NCBI RefSeq assembly: GCF_009498035.1
Contig: NZ_CP034550.1
Coordinates: forward strand, 7,254,001-7,318,000
From: Saccharothrix syringae
GTDB lineage: Bacteria; Actinomycetota; Actinomycetes; Mycobacteriales; Pseudonocardiaceae
Direction: 5' to 3'
Length of the DNA stretch: 64,000 bases
Positions 7,219 through 17,770 of this stretch are shown here, piece after piece. Both the position numbers and the translations under genes were made by a program. Numbering within the stretch: position 1 is the stretch's first letter; every line of letters starts with the position of its first letter. Below the pieces are notes generated by a model that had not been told where the DNA came from, searched no databases, and saw only the letters and a program-made list of their open reading frames with translations.

Positions 7219-10200
7219 TCAGCGCACGACGTCCTGCGGTGCGGGCAGATAACCGTTGTCCACCAGGAACTGGAAGCAGGAGTGCGCCCACTCCTCGTTG
7301 ACCGGCGGGCACTCGATCCCGGAGCCCTCCAGCGCCTCCAGGAGCACCCGGCACTCGTCGAGCGGGTCCACCTGCTGCTGGAGGTCGGGGTCGAGCGCGG
7401 CGTGCCGCATGGAGGCCACCCGCAGGAGCGGGGTGAGCGGGTAGAGGATGTGGTCCTCGTCCACGGCCAGCGCCTGGCGGCGGGCCTCCTCCTCGTCGAC
7501 GACGTTGAGGTCGTAGCCGAACGAGCGCAGCCACTGGTAGCACTGCTGCATCGTCGTGGGTTCGCGGTTGGTGATGTTGAAGTTCTTGCCCAGGTTCTCC
7601 TCTCGCAGCGACGTGTAGACGATGGCCTCGGCGGTGTAGTCGACGGGCACCGCGTTGATCACGTCGTTGTAGAGCGGCAGGACCCCCAGGTCGAGGAAGC
7701 CCTTGAGGTAGACGTAGAGGTAGTCGGTGTCGTGCGACGCCCCGGTCTTGGTGTGGCCGGTGATCATCCAGGGGCGCTGGACGGTGACCGGCACGCCGCG
7801 GTCACGGGCGATGACGGTGATCTTCTCCGCCACCCACTTGGTGCGCGGGTAGCCGGTGGGCACCTTGACCGGGCGGTCGCCCAGGTCCTCCTCGGTGAAC
7901 GGGCGCTCGGCGCCGGTGCCCATGAAGACGTCCACGCTGGACACCAGGTGGAACGCCTTGAGCGTGGTGTTGGTCGCCAGCCGCAGCAGTTCCTCGGTGC
8001 CGAGCACGTTCGCGGCCTTCATCGCCTCGAACGGGTAGGTGAAGTTGACGATGGCGCCGCTGTGGTAGATCGAGTCCAGCAGGGACGCGTAGCGGCCGAA
8101 CTCGCCCCGGGACAGGCCCAGGAACGGCTTGGCCAGGTCGCCGACGACGACCTTGATCCGGTCGCGGTAGGACTCGTCCCACGCGCGGTACTTGCGGAAG
8201 GTCTCCTCCAGCCGGTCCCAGGCCGCGTCCTGGCTCTCGCCGCGGACCAGGCAGTGCACCGTGGCGTTGGTGCGCTTGACCAGCTCGACCGCGATGAACA
8301 CGCCGAGGTAGCCGGTGGCGCCGGTGACCAGGACGTGCCGGGGCTCGAACCAGTTGGCGCGCGGCAGCCCGTCCGGCTTGATCGCCGGGTCGAGCTTGAC
8401 GTCGGCCAGCAGCTCGGCCACCTGCTGGGTGTAGAGCGCGGCGCTGTCGACGTCGTTGCGGTCGCGCTGGTGGGTCTCCACGACCCGCGCGATGCCCTGC
8501 ACGGTCGGGACGCGGAACACCTCGTCGATGGGCAGCTCGATGTCGTTCTCGCGGGAGAGCTGCGCGGCCAGGCGGGCCACCAGCAGCGAGTTGCCGCCCA
8601 GCTCGAAGAAGTCGGCCGTGGCGCTGATGTGCTGCAGGCCCAGCACCGAGGCGAACGTCTCGGCGATGCCCGCCTCCAGCTGGTTGGCGGGCTCGACGAA
8701 CCCGCTGGCGATGACCTCCTGCGGCGCGGGCAGCGCGGCGGTGTCGATCTTGCCGTGCCGGGTCAGCGGCATCTTCTCCAGCGTCACGAACGCGCTGGGC
8801 ACCATGTAGTCGGGCACCTGCCCGATGACGTGGTTGACCAGCGTCTCCTGGGTCAGCACGCGGCCGATCACCGGGACCACGTGGGCGACCAGGCGCGGGA
8901 CGCCCGGCTGGTCCTCGCGGACGGTGACCACGGCCTCGGCCACCAGCGGGTGGCGCAGCACCACGTTCTCGATCTCGGACAGCTCGACGCGGAAGCCGCG
9001 GATCTTGACCTGGGTGTCGCCGCGGCCCAGGAACTCGATGGTGCCGTCGGCCCGGTAGCGCGCCAGGTCGCCGGTGCGGTAGAGCCGGGCGCCGGGCTCG
9101 GTGGAGAACGGGTCGGGCAGGAACCGCTCCGAGGTCATCGCCGGGCGGTTGACGTAGCCGCGGGCCACGCCGTCGCCGCCGATGTAGAGCTCGCCGGGCA
9201 CGCCGGGCGGCACCGGGTTGAGGCGCTTGTCCAGCAGGTGGATGCGCCCGTTGGGGATGGGCCGGCCGATCGGGACGCGGGGCAGCCTGGCGTCGGCCGG
9301 GGACACCGGGTGCACCGACGCCCACACCGCGGCCTCGGTGGGCCCGTACTCGTTGAACAGGGTCGCGTTCGGCGAGCGGCGGTAGTGCTCGGCGACCAGG
9401 CTCGGCGGCAGCGCCTCGCCCGCGACCACGGTGGCGCGCACCGAGTCGTGCGGCTCCAGGTCGGTCTCCAGCAGCACCGCGTACTGCGACGGCACGCCGT
9501 CGACGTGGGTCACCTGCCGACCGCGGATGAGCCGGCCGAGCAGGCGCGGGTCCAGCACCTCGCTGTCGGTGGGGAACACCACCGTGCCGCCGCGGCCCAG
9601 CGTCCAGTACAGGCCGCCGCCCGCGGCGTCGAACGTCAGCGGCGCGAGGACCAGGTAGCGCTCGGGCAGGCCGGGGCCCTCGATCGCGGCGCGGGCCGCG
9701 GTGGAGTGCACGATCGAGCGGTGCTCGACCGCGACGCCCTTGGGCCTGCCGGTGGAGCCGGAGGTGTAGATGACGTAGGCCAGGTCGTCGGCCCGCGCGC
9801 CGGAGGTGACGGGGGCGGCGCCGGTGTCGGTGGTCGGGATGGCGACCCGGCCGGTGCCCGACAACGCCTCCGGGAGCCCGTCCAGGGCGTGGCGGCGGCC
9901 GACGAACAGCCCGATGCCGGCGTCGTTGACCACGTACGACAACCGGTCGGCCGGGTAGGTCGGGTCCAGCGGCACGTACGCGCCGCCGGCCTTGAGCACG
10001 CCCAGCAGGCCGACCACGGCGTGCACCGAGCGGTCCACCAGCACGCCGACGCAGGAGCCGGGGCCCACGCCGAGGCCGACCAGCTCGGCGGCCAGCGCGT
10101 TGGCCCGGTCGTCCAGCGAGGCGTAGGTCAGCTCGACGCCGTCGGCGACCAGGGCGGTGGCGCCGGGGTTGGCGGCGGCCGCCTCCTCCACGAGCCGGTG

Positions 10201-11658
10201 GAGCGTGCGGGTGCGGTCGTGGTCCGCGTCGGTGCTGTTCCAGTCGACGACGACCTGCTGCCACTCCTGGTCGGTCAGCAGCGGGATCTCGGCGAGCGGC
10301 AGGGTCGGTTCGGCGACGGCCTTGCCCAGCAGCAGCAGGACGTGGCCCAGGAAGCGCTCCACGGTGGCGCCGTCGAACAGGTCGGTGTTGTACTGCGCCC
10401 GCAGGGTCAGCGCGCCGTTGCGGTCGATCGCGCGCAGGTCGATGTCGTGCGGCGTCCACGTGGTCGGCAGGTCGAGCGGGACCGCCGTGCCGCCCGGCAC
10501 CGCGCGGGAACCGGCCTCCTCCTCGAAGCTGAACGAGGTCTGGAACAGCGGGGTGCGGCTCAGGTCGCGCTGCGGCTGGGCCGCCTCGACGATCCGGTCG
10601 AACGACAGGCGGGCGTGCGCCAGCGCCTCGGCGTGCACCGCGGCCACCCGCGGCGCGAGCCGGGACAGCGAGTCGGCGTCGTCCAGCTCGACCCGCAGCG
10701 GCACCGTGTTCTCCAGCGGTCCCACCAGGTTCGCGCCGTCCGACTGCCACGACTCCTGCACCGGCACGCCGACCGCCAGGTCGCGCTGCTGCGCGTACCG
10801 GGCCAGCACGGCGACGTACGCGGACAGCAGCACCTCGGTCGGGCCGTGCCCGTGCTCCTCACCGTAGGCGGCGACCGCGGCGGCCAGCTCCGGCGCGACC
10901 GGGACGCTGACCGCGTCGCCGTGGATGGTCTTCAGCGGCGGGCGCGGGCGGTCGGTGGGCAGGTCGAGCGGGGTCAGCGCGGCCAGCCGGTCGCGCCAGT
11001 AGTCGATGTCCTTGGTCGCCTCGTCGCTGTTGACCCAGGTGCGCTGGGCGGTGACCAGCGAGTGGAAGTCGACCGGTGCGGCGAGCGCGTCGCCGGAGGT
11101 GCCGTCGACGAGCGCGGTGTAGCGGGTCAGCACCTCGTCGGCCAGCAGCTTGACCGAGCGGCGGTCGGCGACGAGCTGGTGCAGGGTCAGCACCAGGACG
11201 TGGTCGTCCTCGGCGGCCCGCAGCACCGAGGCCCGGACCAGGGGGCCCTTGGCCAGGTCGAACCTGGTCCGGGTCTCGGTGGCGACCACGCGCGCCAGCT
11301 CGGCTTCGAGGTCGGCGGCATCGACCTCGACCACCGGCAGGCGCAGCGTCACCGCGGGCGCGGTCGTGGCCAGCGGGTGGCCGTCGACCTCGCGGAAGGT
11401 GGTGCGCAGCACCTCGTGGCGCTGCACGACCGCGGTCAGGGCCTGCTGCAGGGCCGCGTGGTTGACCGTCCCGGACAGCCGGACGGCCGTGCTGACCTGC
11501 CACGGCTTGCTGTCGTCGAGCTGGAGCAGGACCCAGAGCCTGCGCTGCTCCAGGGAGAGGTTGCTGGGGGTGGCTTCGGCGGACCCGTCCAGGAGCTGGG
11601 CGAGCAGCGCGCGCTTCTCCTCCGGCGTCATGGACTCCAGCTCGTGCTGCTGGCTCAT
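7219..11658 (-). CDS. NRPS module C(Pictet-Spenglerase-like)-A-T-thioester reductase
   Basis: 1479 residues with the domain order of SfmC-type THIQ synthetases. The C-like domain (about 30-450) carries HQLVADR (near 158) where HHxxxDG is expected, so the catalytic second His is Gln; in SfmC this domain acts as the Pictet-Spenglerase. The A domain (about 470-960) has [11 protein letters not shown] and [11 protein letters not shown]; its hand-read code is roughly D-A-G-D-V-A-E-V-W-K. This shares D-A..V-A..V with tyrosine codes but adds two acidic positions. The T domain has LGGNSLL (near 1018). The reductase domain (about 1100-1479) has VTGATGYLG and YPRTK, giving NADPH-dependent release as an aldehyde. 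Inferred role: load a 4-aminophenylalanine-derived residue, cyclise the THIQ core and release it reductively. Confidence 0.88.
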   Translation of the reverse strand: MSQQHELESMTPEEKRALLAQLLDGSAEATPSNLSLEQRRLWVLLQLDDSKPWQVSTAVRLSGTVNHAALQQALTAVVQRHEVLRTTFREVDGHPLATTAPAVTLRLPVVEVDAADLEAELARVVATETRTRFDLAKGPLVRASVLRAAEDDHVLVLTLHQLVADRRSVKLLADEVLTRYTALVDGTSGDALAAPVDFHSLVTAQRTWVNSDEATKDIDYWRDRLAALTPLDLPTDRPRPPLKTIHGDAVSVPVAPELAAAVAAYGEEHGHGPTEVLLSAYVAVLARYAQQRDLAVGVPVQESWQSDGANLVGPLENTVPLRVELDDADSLSRLAPRVAAVHAEALAHARLSFDRIVEAAQPQRDLSRTPLFQTSFSFEEEAGSRAVPGGTAVPLDLPTTWTPHDIDLRAIDRNGALTLRAQYNTDLFDGATVERFLGHVLLLLGKAVAEPTLPLAEIPLLTDQEWQQVVVDWNSTDADHDRTRTLHRLVEEAAAANPGATALVADGVELTYASLDDRANALAAELVGLGVGPGSCVGVLVDRSVHAVVGLLGVLKAGGAYVPLDPTYPADRLSYVVNDAGIGLFVGRRHALDGLPEALSGTGRVAIPTTDTGAAPVTSGARADDLAYVIYTSGSTGRPKGVAVEHRSIVHSTAARAAIEGPGLPERYLVLAPLTFDAAGGGLYWTLGRGGTVVFPTDSEVLDPRLLGRLIRGRQVTHVDGVPSQYAVLLETDLEPHDSVRATVVAGEALPPSLVAEHYRRSPNATLFNEYGPTEAAVWASVHPVSPADARLPRVPIGRPIPNGRIHLLDKRLNPVPPGVPGELYIGGDGVARGYVNRPAMTSERFLPDPFSTEPGARLYRTGDLARYRADGTIEFLGRGDTQVKIRGFRVELSEIENVVLRHPLVAEAVVTVREDQPGVPRLVAHVVPVIGRVLTQETLVNHVIGQVPDYMVPSAFVTLEKMPLTRHGKIDTAALPAPQEVIASGFVEPANQLEAGIAETFASVLGLQHISATADFFELGGNSLLVARLAAQLSRENDIELPIDEVFRVPTVQGIARVVETHQRDRNDVDSAALYTQQVAELLADVKLDPAIKPDGLPRANWFEPRHVLVTGATGYLGVFIAVELVKRTNATVHCLVRGESQDAAWDRLEETFRKYRAWDESYRDRIKVVVGDLAKPFLGLSRGEFGRYASLLDSIYHSGAIVNFTYPFEAMKAANVLGTEELLRLATNTTLKAFHLVSSVDVFMGTGAERPFTEEDLGDRPVKVPTGYPRTKWVAEKITVIARDRGVPVTVQRPWMITGHTKTGASHDTDYLYVYLKGFLDLGVLPLYNDVINAVPVDYTAEAIVYTSLREENLGKNFNITNREPTTMQQCYQWLRSFGYDLNVVDEEEARRQALAVDEDHILYPLTPLLRVASMRHAALDPDLQQQVDPLDECRVLLEALEGSGIECPPVNEEWAHSCFQFLVDNGYLPAPQDVVR

Positions 11659-11688
11659 CTGGCACTCCTGTCGTGTCGGTGGGCTTGG

Positions 11689-11889
11689 TCAGCGGACGCG
11701 TTCGCGAACCGAACGGGGCCTCATGTCGGTCCACACCTTCTCGATGTGCTGAAGGCATTCCTGCTTGCTGCCGGTGGTCCCGACGGCGCTCCAGCCGGCG
11801 GGCAGGGAGCGGTCGGCGAACCAGATCGAGTACTGGTCCTGGTCGTTGACGACGACCTGGAAGGTCGTGTCGGCGTCGTCGATGCCCAT
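11689..11889 (-). CDS. MbtH-like protein
   Basis: A 66-residue protein with the family signature: NDQDQYSIWF, the invariant tryptophans, LPAGW, ECLQHIEKVWTDMRP. MbtH proteins bind adenylation domains and are needed for their folding or activity. It lies between the two NRPS genes of the leftward operon, 28 bp after C-A*-T and 30 bp before C-A-T-reductase. Known of related systems: in quinocarcin biosynthesis an NRPS/MbtH complex builds the tetracyclic core. Here it probably partners the A domains of the adjacent genes and possibly the carrier-less C*-A protein. The C-terminus is basic and slightly extended. Confidence 0.95.
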   Translation of the reverse strand: MGIDDADTTFQVVVNDQDQYSIWFADRSLPAGWSAVGTTGSKQECLQHIEKVWTDMRPRSVRERVR

Positions 11890-11917
11890 CTGGGTGCTCC
11901 TCGTTCCTGGTGGTTGG

Positions 11918-14896
11918 TCAGCCGAGCTGGCGCAGCAGCTGCTCGACCTCCTTGTCGGTCATTCCGGCGAGCTGGCCGCGCAGCGCGGTGGCCTTGTCGG
12001 CCTGGCCGCGCGACCGCTCCTCCTCCAGCGCCGCCACCGCCTCGGCCAGGCCGGCCGCGGTGGGCTTGCGGAAGAAGTCCCGCACGGGGACGAGCACGCC
12101 GAGTTGGTCGCGCACCCGCCCGATGACCCTGGCGGCGAGCATCGAGTGGCCGCCGAGCGCGAAGAAGTCGGCGTGCACGCCGAACTCCTGCACCGGCAGC
12201 GTGTCCTTGAAGATCGCCACCACGGCCCGCTCGACGCGGTTGCGCGGCGGGGTGGCGTCGAGCGCGCCGAGCAGGGACTGGCCGCGCAGCGCGGCCAGGG
12301 CGGTCAGCGCGGCGCGGTCGACCCCGCCGTCGGCCAGCCGCGGCAGCTCGGGCAGGACCCCGAACGCCGCGGGCACCTCGTGGGCGGCCAGGGTGGTCAG
12401 CGCGCGGGCCCGGACGCCGGCGGCGAACTCGTCCTGCTCGCGGGGGTTCGCGGCGGCGCGGGCGCCGTCGAGCACGAGCCAGCCGACCAGCCGGGTGTCA
12501 CCGCCGACCTCGGCCGCGACCACGGCCGCCGAGCGCACGCCCGGCACACCGGCCAGCACGGTTTCGACGCGGCCCGGCGCGACCAGGTGGTCGCCGGCGA
12601 CGAGCCGGTCGTCCGCGTAGCCGACGAATGCCAGCTCGCCGCGGCGGGTGTGGCGGTAGCGCTCGCCGGTGCCGCCCGGGTGGGTGGCCGGGCCGGACAG
12701 GTGCAGCTCGCCGACCGTGCCGACCGGGACGGGGGCGCCGGCGGGGTCGAGCAGGCGGCGGGTGGTGTTGGCCAGGGGCGCCGAGGTGTCCCCGAGCGCC
12801 ACCGGCACGGCCGAGGTGGGGGTGTCGCGGCCGACCACGACCGGGTTCCCGGTGCGGCGCAGCGCGGCCACCAGGTCGTCCGCCACCACCTGACCGCGGC
12901 ACACCAGCCGGGCGCCGGCCGGGGGCGTCCAGCCCTCGGTGAGCAGCTTCCGCCAGGTGGGCGGCGCGGCCACGACCACGTCCCCCGCACCGCCGAGCAC
13001 CAGCCGGCGCGCGTGCACGAGCCCCAGCAGCACGTCGACCGGGTCCGGGGCGTCGCCGAGCAGCGCCACGTCGTCGTCCGGGCCGACGGCGAGCCGGTCG
13101 GCCAGCGCGGTGACCGCGGCGAGCAGGGCGCGGTGGGAGAACCCGCCCCACGCGGGGTCCTCCGGCGCGGGTTCGCGGGGCTCGACGGGGTCGAACCGGG
13201 GACCGGTGGTGACCACCCAGTTGCCGCCGGAGTCCTTGGCGAACGCGCCGTCGCGCGGGTGCCGGTCGCCGTAGGCGAGCTGCGCGCCCACCTCGAACGC
13301 GGCCAGCGCGACCACCACGAGCGACGCGGAGGCGACCGGCGGGGTGGTCACCACGACCCCCGCGCCGACGCCCTCCTCGCGCAGCAGCTCGGCCAGCCAG
13401 GCGGCGCGGGCCCGCAGCTCGGCGCCGGAGTGCTCGACCCCGCCCTCCCGCACCACGGCGTCCCCGACGTGGTCCAGGACCGTGCCGCCGGGCACGGGCA
13501 GGGCCGGGCCGGTCGCCCAGGACCCGACCAGCGCCCGCTCGGCGGGGTCGGCCGCGGGCAGGGTCGCGGACACGGCCGCGGGGTCGTCGACGACCTCCGT
13601 CAGCACCCGCCGGTAGACCTCCAGCAGCGCCTCGGCGGTGTCCCGGTCGTACAGGTCGCGGTCGTAGTCCAGGCGCAGCGCCACGCCCGCGCCGTGCGGC
13701 ACGACGGTCAGCCACAGCTCGAACTTCGCCGACGTGCTGGTCAGCTCGACCGGGGTCATGGTCAGGCCGGGCAGTTCGGCGGCGACCGCCGGCGCGTCCT
13801 GGACCGAGAACATCACGTCGAACAGCGGGTTGCGGTCCAGCACGCGGGGCAGCCGCATCTCCTCCACGAGCCGGTCGAACGGCATGCGCTGGTGCGCGAA
13901 CGCCTCCAGGCAGGTGTGCCGGACGGCGGCCACCGCGGCGTCGAACGGCTGCTCCAGCGGCAGCCGGGTGCGCAGCACCAGGGTGTTGGCGAAGAAGCCG
14001 ATCAGCTCCTCGGCGTCCGGGTGGTGCCGGCCCGCCACCGGGGTGCCGACCGCGACGTCGCCCTGGCCGGTGACGCGGGCCAGCGCCACCTTGAAAGCGG
14101 CCAGCAGCACCATGAAGCGGGTCGCGGAGCAGTCGGCGGCCAGTGCGTCCACCCGGGACACCAGCGCGGCGTCGAGCGGCGCCTCCAGCCGGCCGCCCGC
14201 CATCCGGCGCGCGGTGCCGCGCGGCCGGTCGACGGGCAGGTCGAGCGGTGCGACGCCGGACAGCGCGGCGCGCCAGTGCGCCACCAGCTCGCGCATCGGC
14301 TCGCCGGTCAGCGCGTCGGCCTGCCAGGCCACGTAGTCGGCGTACTGGATGGACAGCTCGGGCCGCGGGTCGCCGACGCCGTCGACCAGGCGCCGGTAGG
14401 AGTGGGCGAGGTCGCGGTAGAACACCTCGGTCGACCAGCCGTCGCAGGCGGTGTGGTGGATGACCGCGACGAGCACGTGCCGGTCGGCGGCCTCGCGGAC
14501 GAGCACCACGCGCAGCAGCGGCGGTTCGTCGAGGGTGAAGGGGATGGCGGCCTGCTCCCGGGCGTGGTCCTGCACGTCGCCCTCCACCACGGGCAGCGAC
14601 ACCAGCGCCTCGGGCACCACGACCTGCCGCGGTTCGCCGTCCACCAGGCCGATGCCGGTGCGCAGGCTCTCGTGGCGGGCCACCACCTCGTTGAGCGCGC
14701 GTTGCAGCGCCAGGTGGTCCAGCCGCCCGGCCAGGCGCACCGCGCTGACCACGTTGTAGGCGGCGTTGCTGGCGGGGTCGAGCTGGCACAGGAACCACAG
14801 CTGGCGCTGCGCGGGCGCGGCGGGCAGCACGAAGTGGTCGCTGTAGTCGCGGGTGGGCCCGCCGCTGACGCCGCCGACGTAGGACGAACTGCTCAT
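11918..14896 (-). CDS. NRPS module C-A*-T with degenerate adenylation domain
   Basis: 992 residues. The condensation domain (about 20-450) is intact, with IHHTACDGWS. The next 430 residues align in layout to an adenylation domain but lack its core motifs: no YTSGSTG loop, no YGPTE and no YRTGD. Only remnants such as GTVGELHLSGPA and a C-terminal LPRLADGGVDRAAL are seen. The T domain is normal (FFALGGHSMLAARV, about 905-980) and is followed by a charged tail. The module therefore cannot activate its own residue and must be loaded in trans. Known of the family: comparable C-A*-T proteins occur in quinocarcin-type clusters. The ATG overlaps the thioesterase stop (ATGA at 14893-14896). Confidence 0.85.
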   Translation of the reverse strand: MSSSSYVGGVSGGPTRDYSDHFVLPAAPAQRQLWFLCQLDPASNAAYNVVSAVRLAGRLDHLALQRALNEVVARHESLRTGIGLVDGEPRQVVVPEALVSLPVVEGDVQDHAREQAAIPFTLDEPPLLRVVLVREAADRHVLVAVIHHTACDGWSTEVFYRDLAHSYRRLVDGVGDPRPELSIQYADYVAWQADALTGEPMRELVAHWRAALSGVAPLDLPVDRPRGTARRMAGGRLEAPLDAALVSRVDALAADCSATRFMVLLAAFKVALARVTGQGDVAVGTPVAGRHHPDAEELIGFFANTLVLRTRLPLEQPFDAAVAAVRHTCLEAFAHQRMPFDRLVEEMRLPRVLDRNPLFDVMFSVQDAPAVAAELPGLTMTPVELTSTSAKFELWLTVVPHGAGVALRLDYDRDLYDRDTAEALLEVYRRVLTEVVDDPAAVSATLPAADPAERALVGSWATGPALPVPGGTVLDHVGDAVVREGGVEHSGAELRARAAWLAELLREEGVGAGVVVTTPPVASASLVVVALAAFEVGAQLAYGDRHPRDGAFAKDSGGNWVVTTGPRFDPVEPREPAPEDPAWGGFSHRALLAAVTALADRLAVGPDDDVALLGDAPDPVDVLLGLVHARRLVLGGAGDVVVAAPPTWRKLLTEGWTPPAGARLVCRGQVVADDLVAALRRTGNPVVVGRDTPTSAVPVALGDTSAPLANTTRRLLDPAGAPVPVGTVGELHLSGPATHPGGTGERYRHTRRGELAFVGYADDRLVAGDHLVAPGRVETVLAGVPGVRSAAVVAAEVGGDTRLVGWLVLDGARAAANPREQDEFAAGVRARALTTLAAHEVPAAFGVLPELPRLADGGVDRAALTALAALRGQSLLGALDATPPRNRVERAVVAIFKDTLPVQEFGVHADFFALGGHSMLAARVIGRVRDQLGVLVPVRDFFRKPTAAGLAEAVAALEEERSRGQADKATALRGQLAGMTDKEVEQLLRQLG

Positions 14897-15648
14897 CGCC
14901 GCGCACCTTCCCCGACCAGGTCGGACTCGATCAGCGACACGATGCGCCGCTCGTTGTGCTGCACGAAGAAGTGGTCGCCGTCGAGGTCGGTGACGGCGCA
15001 GCCGGCCGAGGTCAGCTCGGCCCAGCCGCCGCTGCCCTCGACGCTGACCTGCACGTCGCCGCGCCCGCGCAGGACGTGGATCGGCACCGGCAGCGGTGGC
15101 TGGCGGCGGTGCTCGTAGTTCTCGACCACGGCGAGGTCGGCGCGGATGGTGGGCAGCATCAGGTCGATCAGCGCCGGGTACTCCAGCACCTCGGCGTCCA
15201 GCCCGTTGACCCCGACCAGCCAGGCGACCAGCTCGTCGCGCGGCAGGTCGTGGGCGCGGTCGAGGTCGAGCCGCTGCGGCGCGTCCATGCCGGCGACGAA
15301 CAGGCCGCGCGGCAGCGGCAGCCCCTCGGCGCGCAGGCGGCGGGTCAGCTCGTACGCGACGAGCGCGCCCATGCTGTGCCCGTAGAAGGCGTAGGGCCGC
15401 CCGGTGAGCCCGGACAGCGCCGCGGCGAGCGCGTCGACGAGCGCGTCGAGGTCGGCGATCGCGGGTTCGCGCAGCCGGGACTCCCGGCCGGGCAGGCGGA
15501 CCGCCGACACGCGCAGCACGTCGGTGTGGCGCTGCCAGGTCTGGAAGACCGAGCTGCCACCGCCCGCGTGGGGGAAGCACACCAGCTCGCACACCGGGTC
15601 GGGCACGTCGGCGAAGGACGTCACCCAAACCGTTCCCCTGTCGGCCAC
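14893..15648 (-). CDS. Type II thioesterase
   Basis: A 251-residue alpha/beta hydrolase with the nucleophile elbow FYGHSMGALVAYEL, the N-terminal CFPHAGGG loop and the C-terminal GDHFFVQ histidine, all typical of external thioesterases that remove misprimed groups from NRPS/PKS carrier proteins. The start is placed at GTG 15648 because CCGGAGG (15654-15660) gives it a well-spaced ribosome binding site; an in-frame GTG at 15681 would add 11 residues. It is the first gene of the leftward NRPS operon and is translationally coupled to C-A*-T. Confidence 0.92.
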   Translation of the reverse strand: MADRGTVWVTSFADVPDPVCELVCFPHAGGGSSVFQTWQRHTDVLRVSAVRLPGRESRLREPAIADLDALVDALAAALSGLTGRPYAFYGHSMGALVAYELTRRLRAEGLPLPRGLFVAGMDAPQRLDLDRAHDLPRDELVAWLVGVNGLDAEVLEYPALIDLMLPTIRADLAVVENYEHRRQPPLPVPIHVLRGRGDVQVSVEGSGGWAELTSAGCAVTDLDGDHFFVQHNERRIVSLIESDLVGEGARR

Positions 15649-15826
15649 GCGCACCTCCGGATTGTTCGGCCCTGCGAGCACAGTGAAATGGGTACCAGCC
15701 GGCCCCGCGGGGGCGTCAAGACGTGCAGAGAAAGGTGAGAGATCACCGGTAGGTGCGTGAGAACGGGGCGAGAGTCCGGGTCTTTACATTTGCCCGAGCG
15801 GTCACTGCAGAAATGGAGTCTCGCCG
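15649..15826. promoter_or_regulatory. Divergent promoter region between thioesterase and FAAL operons
   Basis: About 180 bp separate two divergent operons, so both promoters must lie here. The stretch is locally AT-richer (for example TCTTTACATTT at 15781-15791). It contains CAGTGAAATGGGTACC at 15681-15696, which closely resembles CAGTAAATGGGACC at 43091-43104 in the other divergent region. No confident -35/-10 pair can be named. Confidence 0.5.
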
Positions 15827-17749
15827 ATGACCCATCGCACGCTGGCGCACGTCCTGGTCGACCACGTCGCGACCGACGGCGACCGCCCCGCCTTCGAGTA
15901 CCTGCACGACGACGGCCGGGTCGACCGGCTGACCTACCGGGAACTGCTCGACCGCGCGACCCGGGTCGCGCGGCGGCTGCGCGACGCCTCCGACGGCGGT
16001 CCGACCCTGCTGCTGTACCCGCCGGGGCTGGACTTCGTGGTGGCGGTCTACGGCTGCTTCCTGGCCGGGGTGCCCGCCGTGCCCACGTACCCGCCCCTGT
16101 TCGGGGCCGCGGACCGGATCAAGCAGCGGTTCGAGCGGGTGCTCGCGGACTCCCGCGCCACGGCGCTGCTGGCCGACCCGCTGGTGCTGTCGGTGCTCAC
16201 CTCGTCGGGCGCGCCGGACTCCCTGCCGCCGGTGGTCGACCTCGCCGACGACGGCCTGCCCGCGGGCCCCCGGGACGCCCTGCCGGCGCCGGGGGACGTG
16301 GCCCTCGTGCAGTACACCTCGGGCAGCACCAACCAGCCGAAAGGCGTGGTGCTCGACCACGGGAACCTGATGGCCAATATGGCGGCGATCAGCGCGGTGT
16401 TCCGCCTGGGCGCGGACACGCGCGCGTTGTCGTGGCTCCCGCCGTATCACGACATGGGATTGATCGGATTCATCCTCACCCCCGTGTACGGTGGTTTTCC
16501 GGTTCGCCTGATGTCGCCGATCCATTTCCTCAAGAATCCGCTGGAGTGGATCCGGCAGATCGGCGAGCTGGGCATCACGCACACCGGCGCGCCGAACTTC
16601 GGCTACGACCTGTGCGTGCGCCGCGCCGAGGGCAAGGACCTGTCCGGGGTCGACCTGAGCCGCTGGCGGCTGGCGTTCAACGGCGCCGAGCCGGTCCGGG
16701 CCCGCACGCTGACCGCGTTCGCGGACCGCTTCGCCGCCAACGGCTTCCGCCCCGAGGCGTTCCTGCCCTGCTACGGGTTGGCCGAGGCGACGCTGATCGT
16801 CACCGGGCGGCACTGGTCCGGCCACGACGTCGACGAGGAGGGCCGGGTGGACTGCGGCCCGGTGATCGACGGGCACCGCGTGCTGGTCGTCGACCCCGCC
16901 ACGGGCACCCCGGTGGAGGACGCGGAGGGCGAGATCTGGGTGCGCGGCCCGAGCGTGAGCCGCGGCTACCTCAACGACACCGGGCAGCCGGAGTCCGAGC
17001 TGTTCGGCCACGTCGACGGCGAGCGCTACCTGCGCACCGGCGACCTCGGCCACCTGCGCGCCGGGCACCTGTTCGTCACCGGCCGCCGCAAGGACGTGCT
17101 GATCCAGCACGGCGTGAACCACCACGCCCACGACCTGGAGGCGGCGGCCGTGCTGGACAACCCGCTGCTGCGCCCGACCGCGGCCGCGTTCACCGCGGCC
17201 GACGACCAGGAGCTGGTGCTGGTGGCGGAGCTGGCCAAGCGCACCGCCGCCGACCCCGGGGAGCTGGCCGTCGACATCCGCGCCAGGGTGCTCACCGCGA
17301 CCGGCGCCCGGGTCGACACCGTGGTGCTGTGCCCGCCGGGCACGATCCCGCGCACCACCAGCGGCAAGATCCAGCGCGCCCTGACCAGGGCCCGCTACCT
17401 GGCGGGCGGGCTGGCGGGGGCCGTGCTGCCCGCGGCCGGCCCGACCCGGGACGCCGCGCGGGAACCCGTCGAGCTGTTCCTGGCCGGCGTGTTCGCCGCG
17501 GTGTGCGACGTGGCCGAGTGCGCGCCCACCCAGACCCTGGGCGCCATCGGCGGCGACTCCGTGCGCGGCGCGGAGATCGCGGCGGTCACCGAGGACGCAC
17601 TGCGCCTGCCGGTGCCCGTGGAGCTGGTGCTGGAGGCCCAGTCGCCCCGCGAGCTGGCCGGGCGGCTGCTGGCGCGCTGGGCGGCCGACGGCGTCACCGG
17701 CGCCCAGGTCGTCGACCGGATCGACGCCGTGGCCGGCGTGCAAGCCTGA
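15827..17749 (+). CDS. Fatty acyl-AMP ligase fused to a carrier domain (FAAL-T)
   Basis: 640 residues. The FAAL domain (about 1-530) has YTSGSTNQPKGV and the hallmark SWLPPYHDMGLIGF followed by GGFPVRLMSP, then YLRTGDLG and a C-terminal TTSGKIQ lysine. The carrier domain (about 545-625) has the phosphopantetheine serine in GAIGGDSVRG (near 578). It activates a fatty acid as acyl-AMP and loads it on its own T domain. The NRPS gene begins 21 bp downstream, so it should provide the N-acyl cap of that peptide. Known of THIQ pathways: saframycin-, quinocarcin- and naphthyridinomycin-type products are built on a fatty-acyl leader peptide that is later cleaved off. No leader peptidase is seen here. 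Confidence 0.9.
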   Translation: MTHRTLAHVLVDHVATDGDRPAFEYLHDDGRVDRLTYRELLDRATRVARRLRDASDGGPTLLLYPPGLDFVVAVYGCFLAGVPAVPTYPPLFGAADRIKQRFERVLADSRATALLADPLVLSVLTSSGAPDSLPPVVDLADDGLPAGPRDALPAPGDVALVQYTSGSTNQPKGVVLDHGNLMANMAAISAVFRLGADTRALSWLPPYHDMGLIGFILTPVYGGFPVRLMSPIHFLKNPLEWIRQIGELGITHTGAPNFGYDLCVRRAEGKDLSGVDLSRWRLAFNGAEPVRARTLTAFADRFAANGFRPEAFLPCYGLAEATLIVTGRHWSGHDVDEEGRVDCGPVIDGHRVLVVDPATGTPVEDAEGEIWVRGPSVSRGYLNDTGQPESELFGHVDGERYLRTGDLGHLRAGHLFVTGRRKDVLIQHGVNHHAHDLEAAAVLDNPLLRPTAAAFTAADDQELVLVAELAKRTAADPGELAVDIRARVLTATGARVDTVVLCPPGTIPRTTSGKIQRALTRARYLAGGLAGAVLPAAGPTRDAAREPVELFLAGVFAAVCDVAECAPTQTLGAIGGDSVRGAEIAAVTEDALRLPVPVELVLEAQSPRELAGRLLARWAADGVTGAQVVDRIDAVAGVQA

Positions 17750-17770
17750 CCCGACCGGAGGAGCTTCGTC

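Noticed and set aside
7168..12126. A 1652-codon open frame on the + strand opposite the C-A-T-reductase NRPS
   Set aside because: It is a GC-bias shadow rich in Arg/Gly/His/Val with no domain motifs; the minus strand carries the full NRPS domain series.
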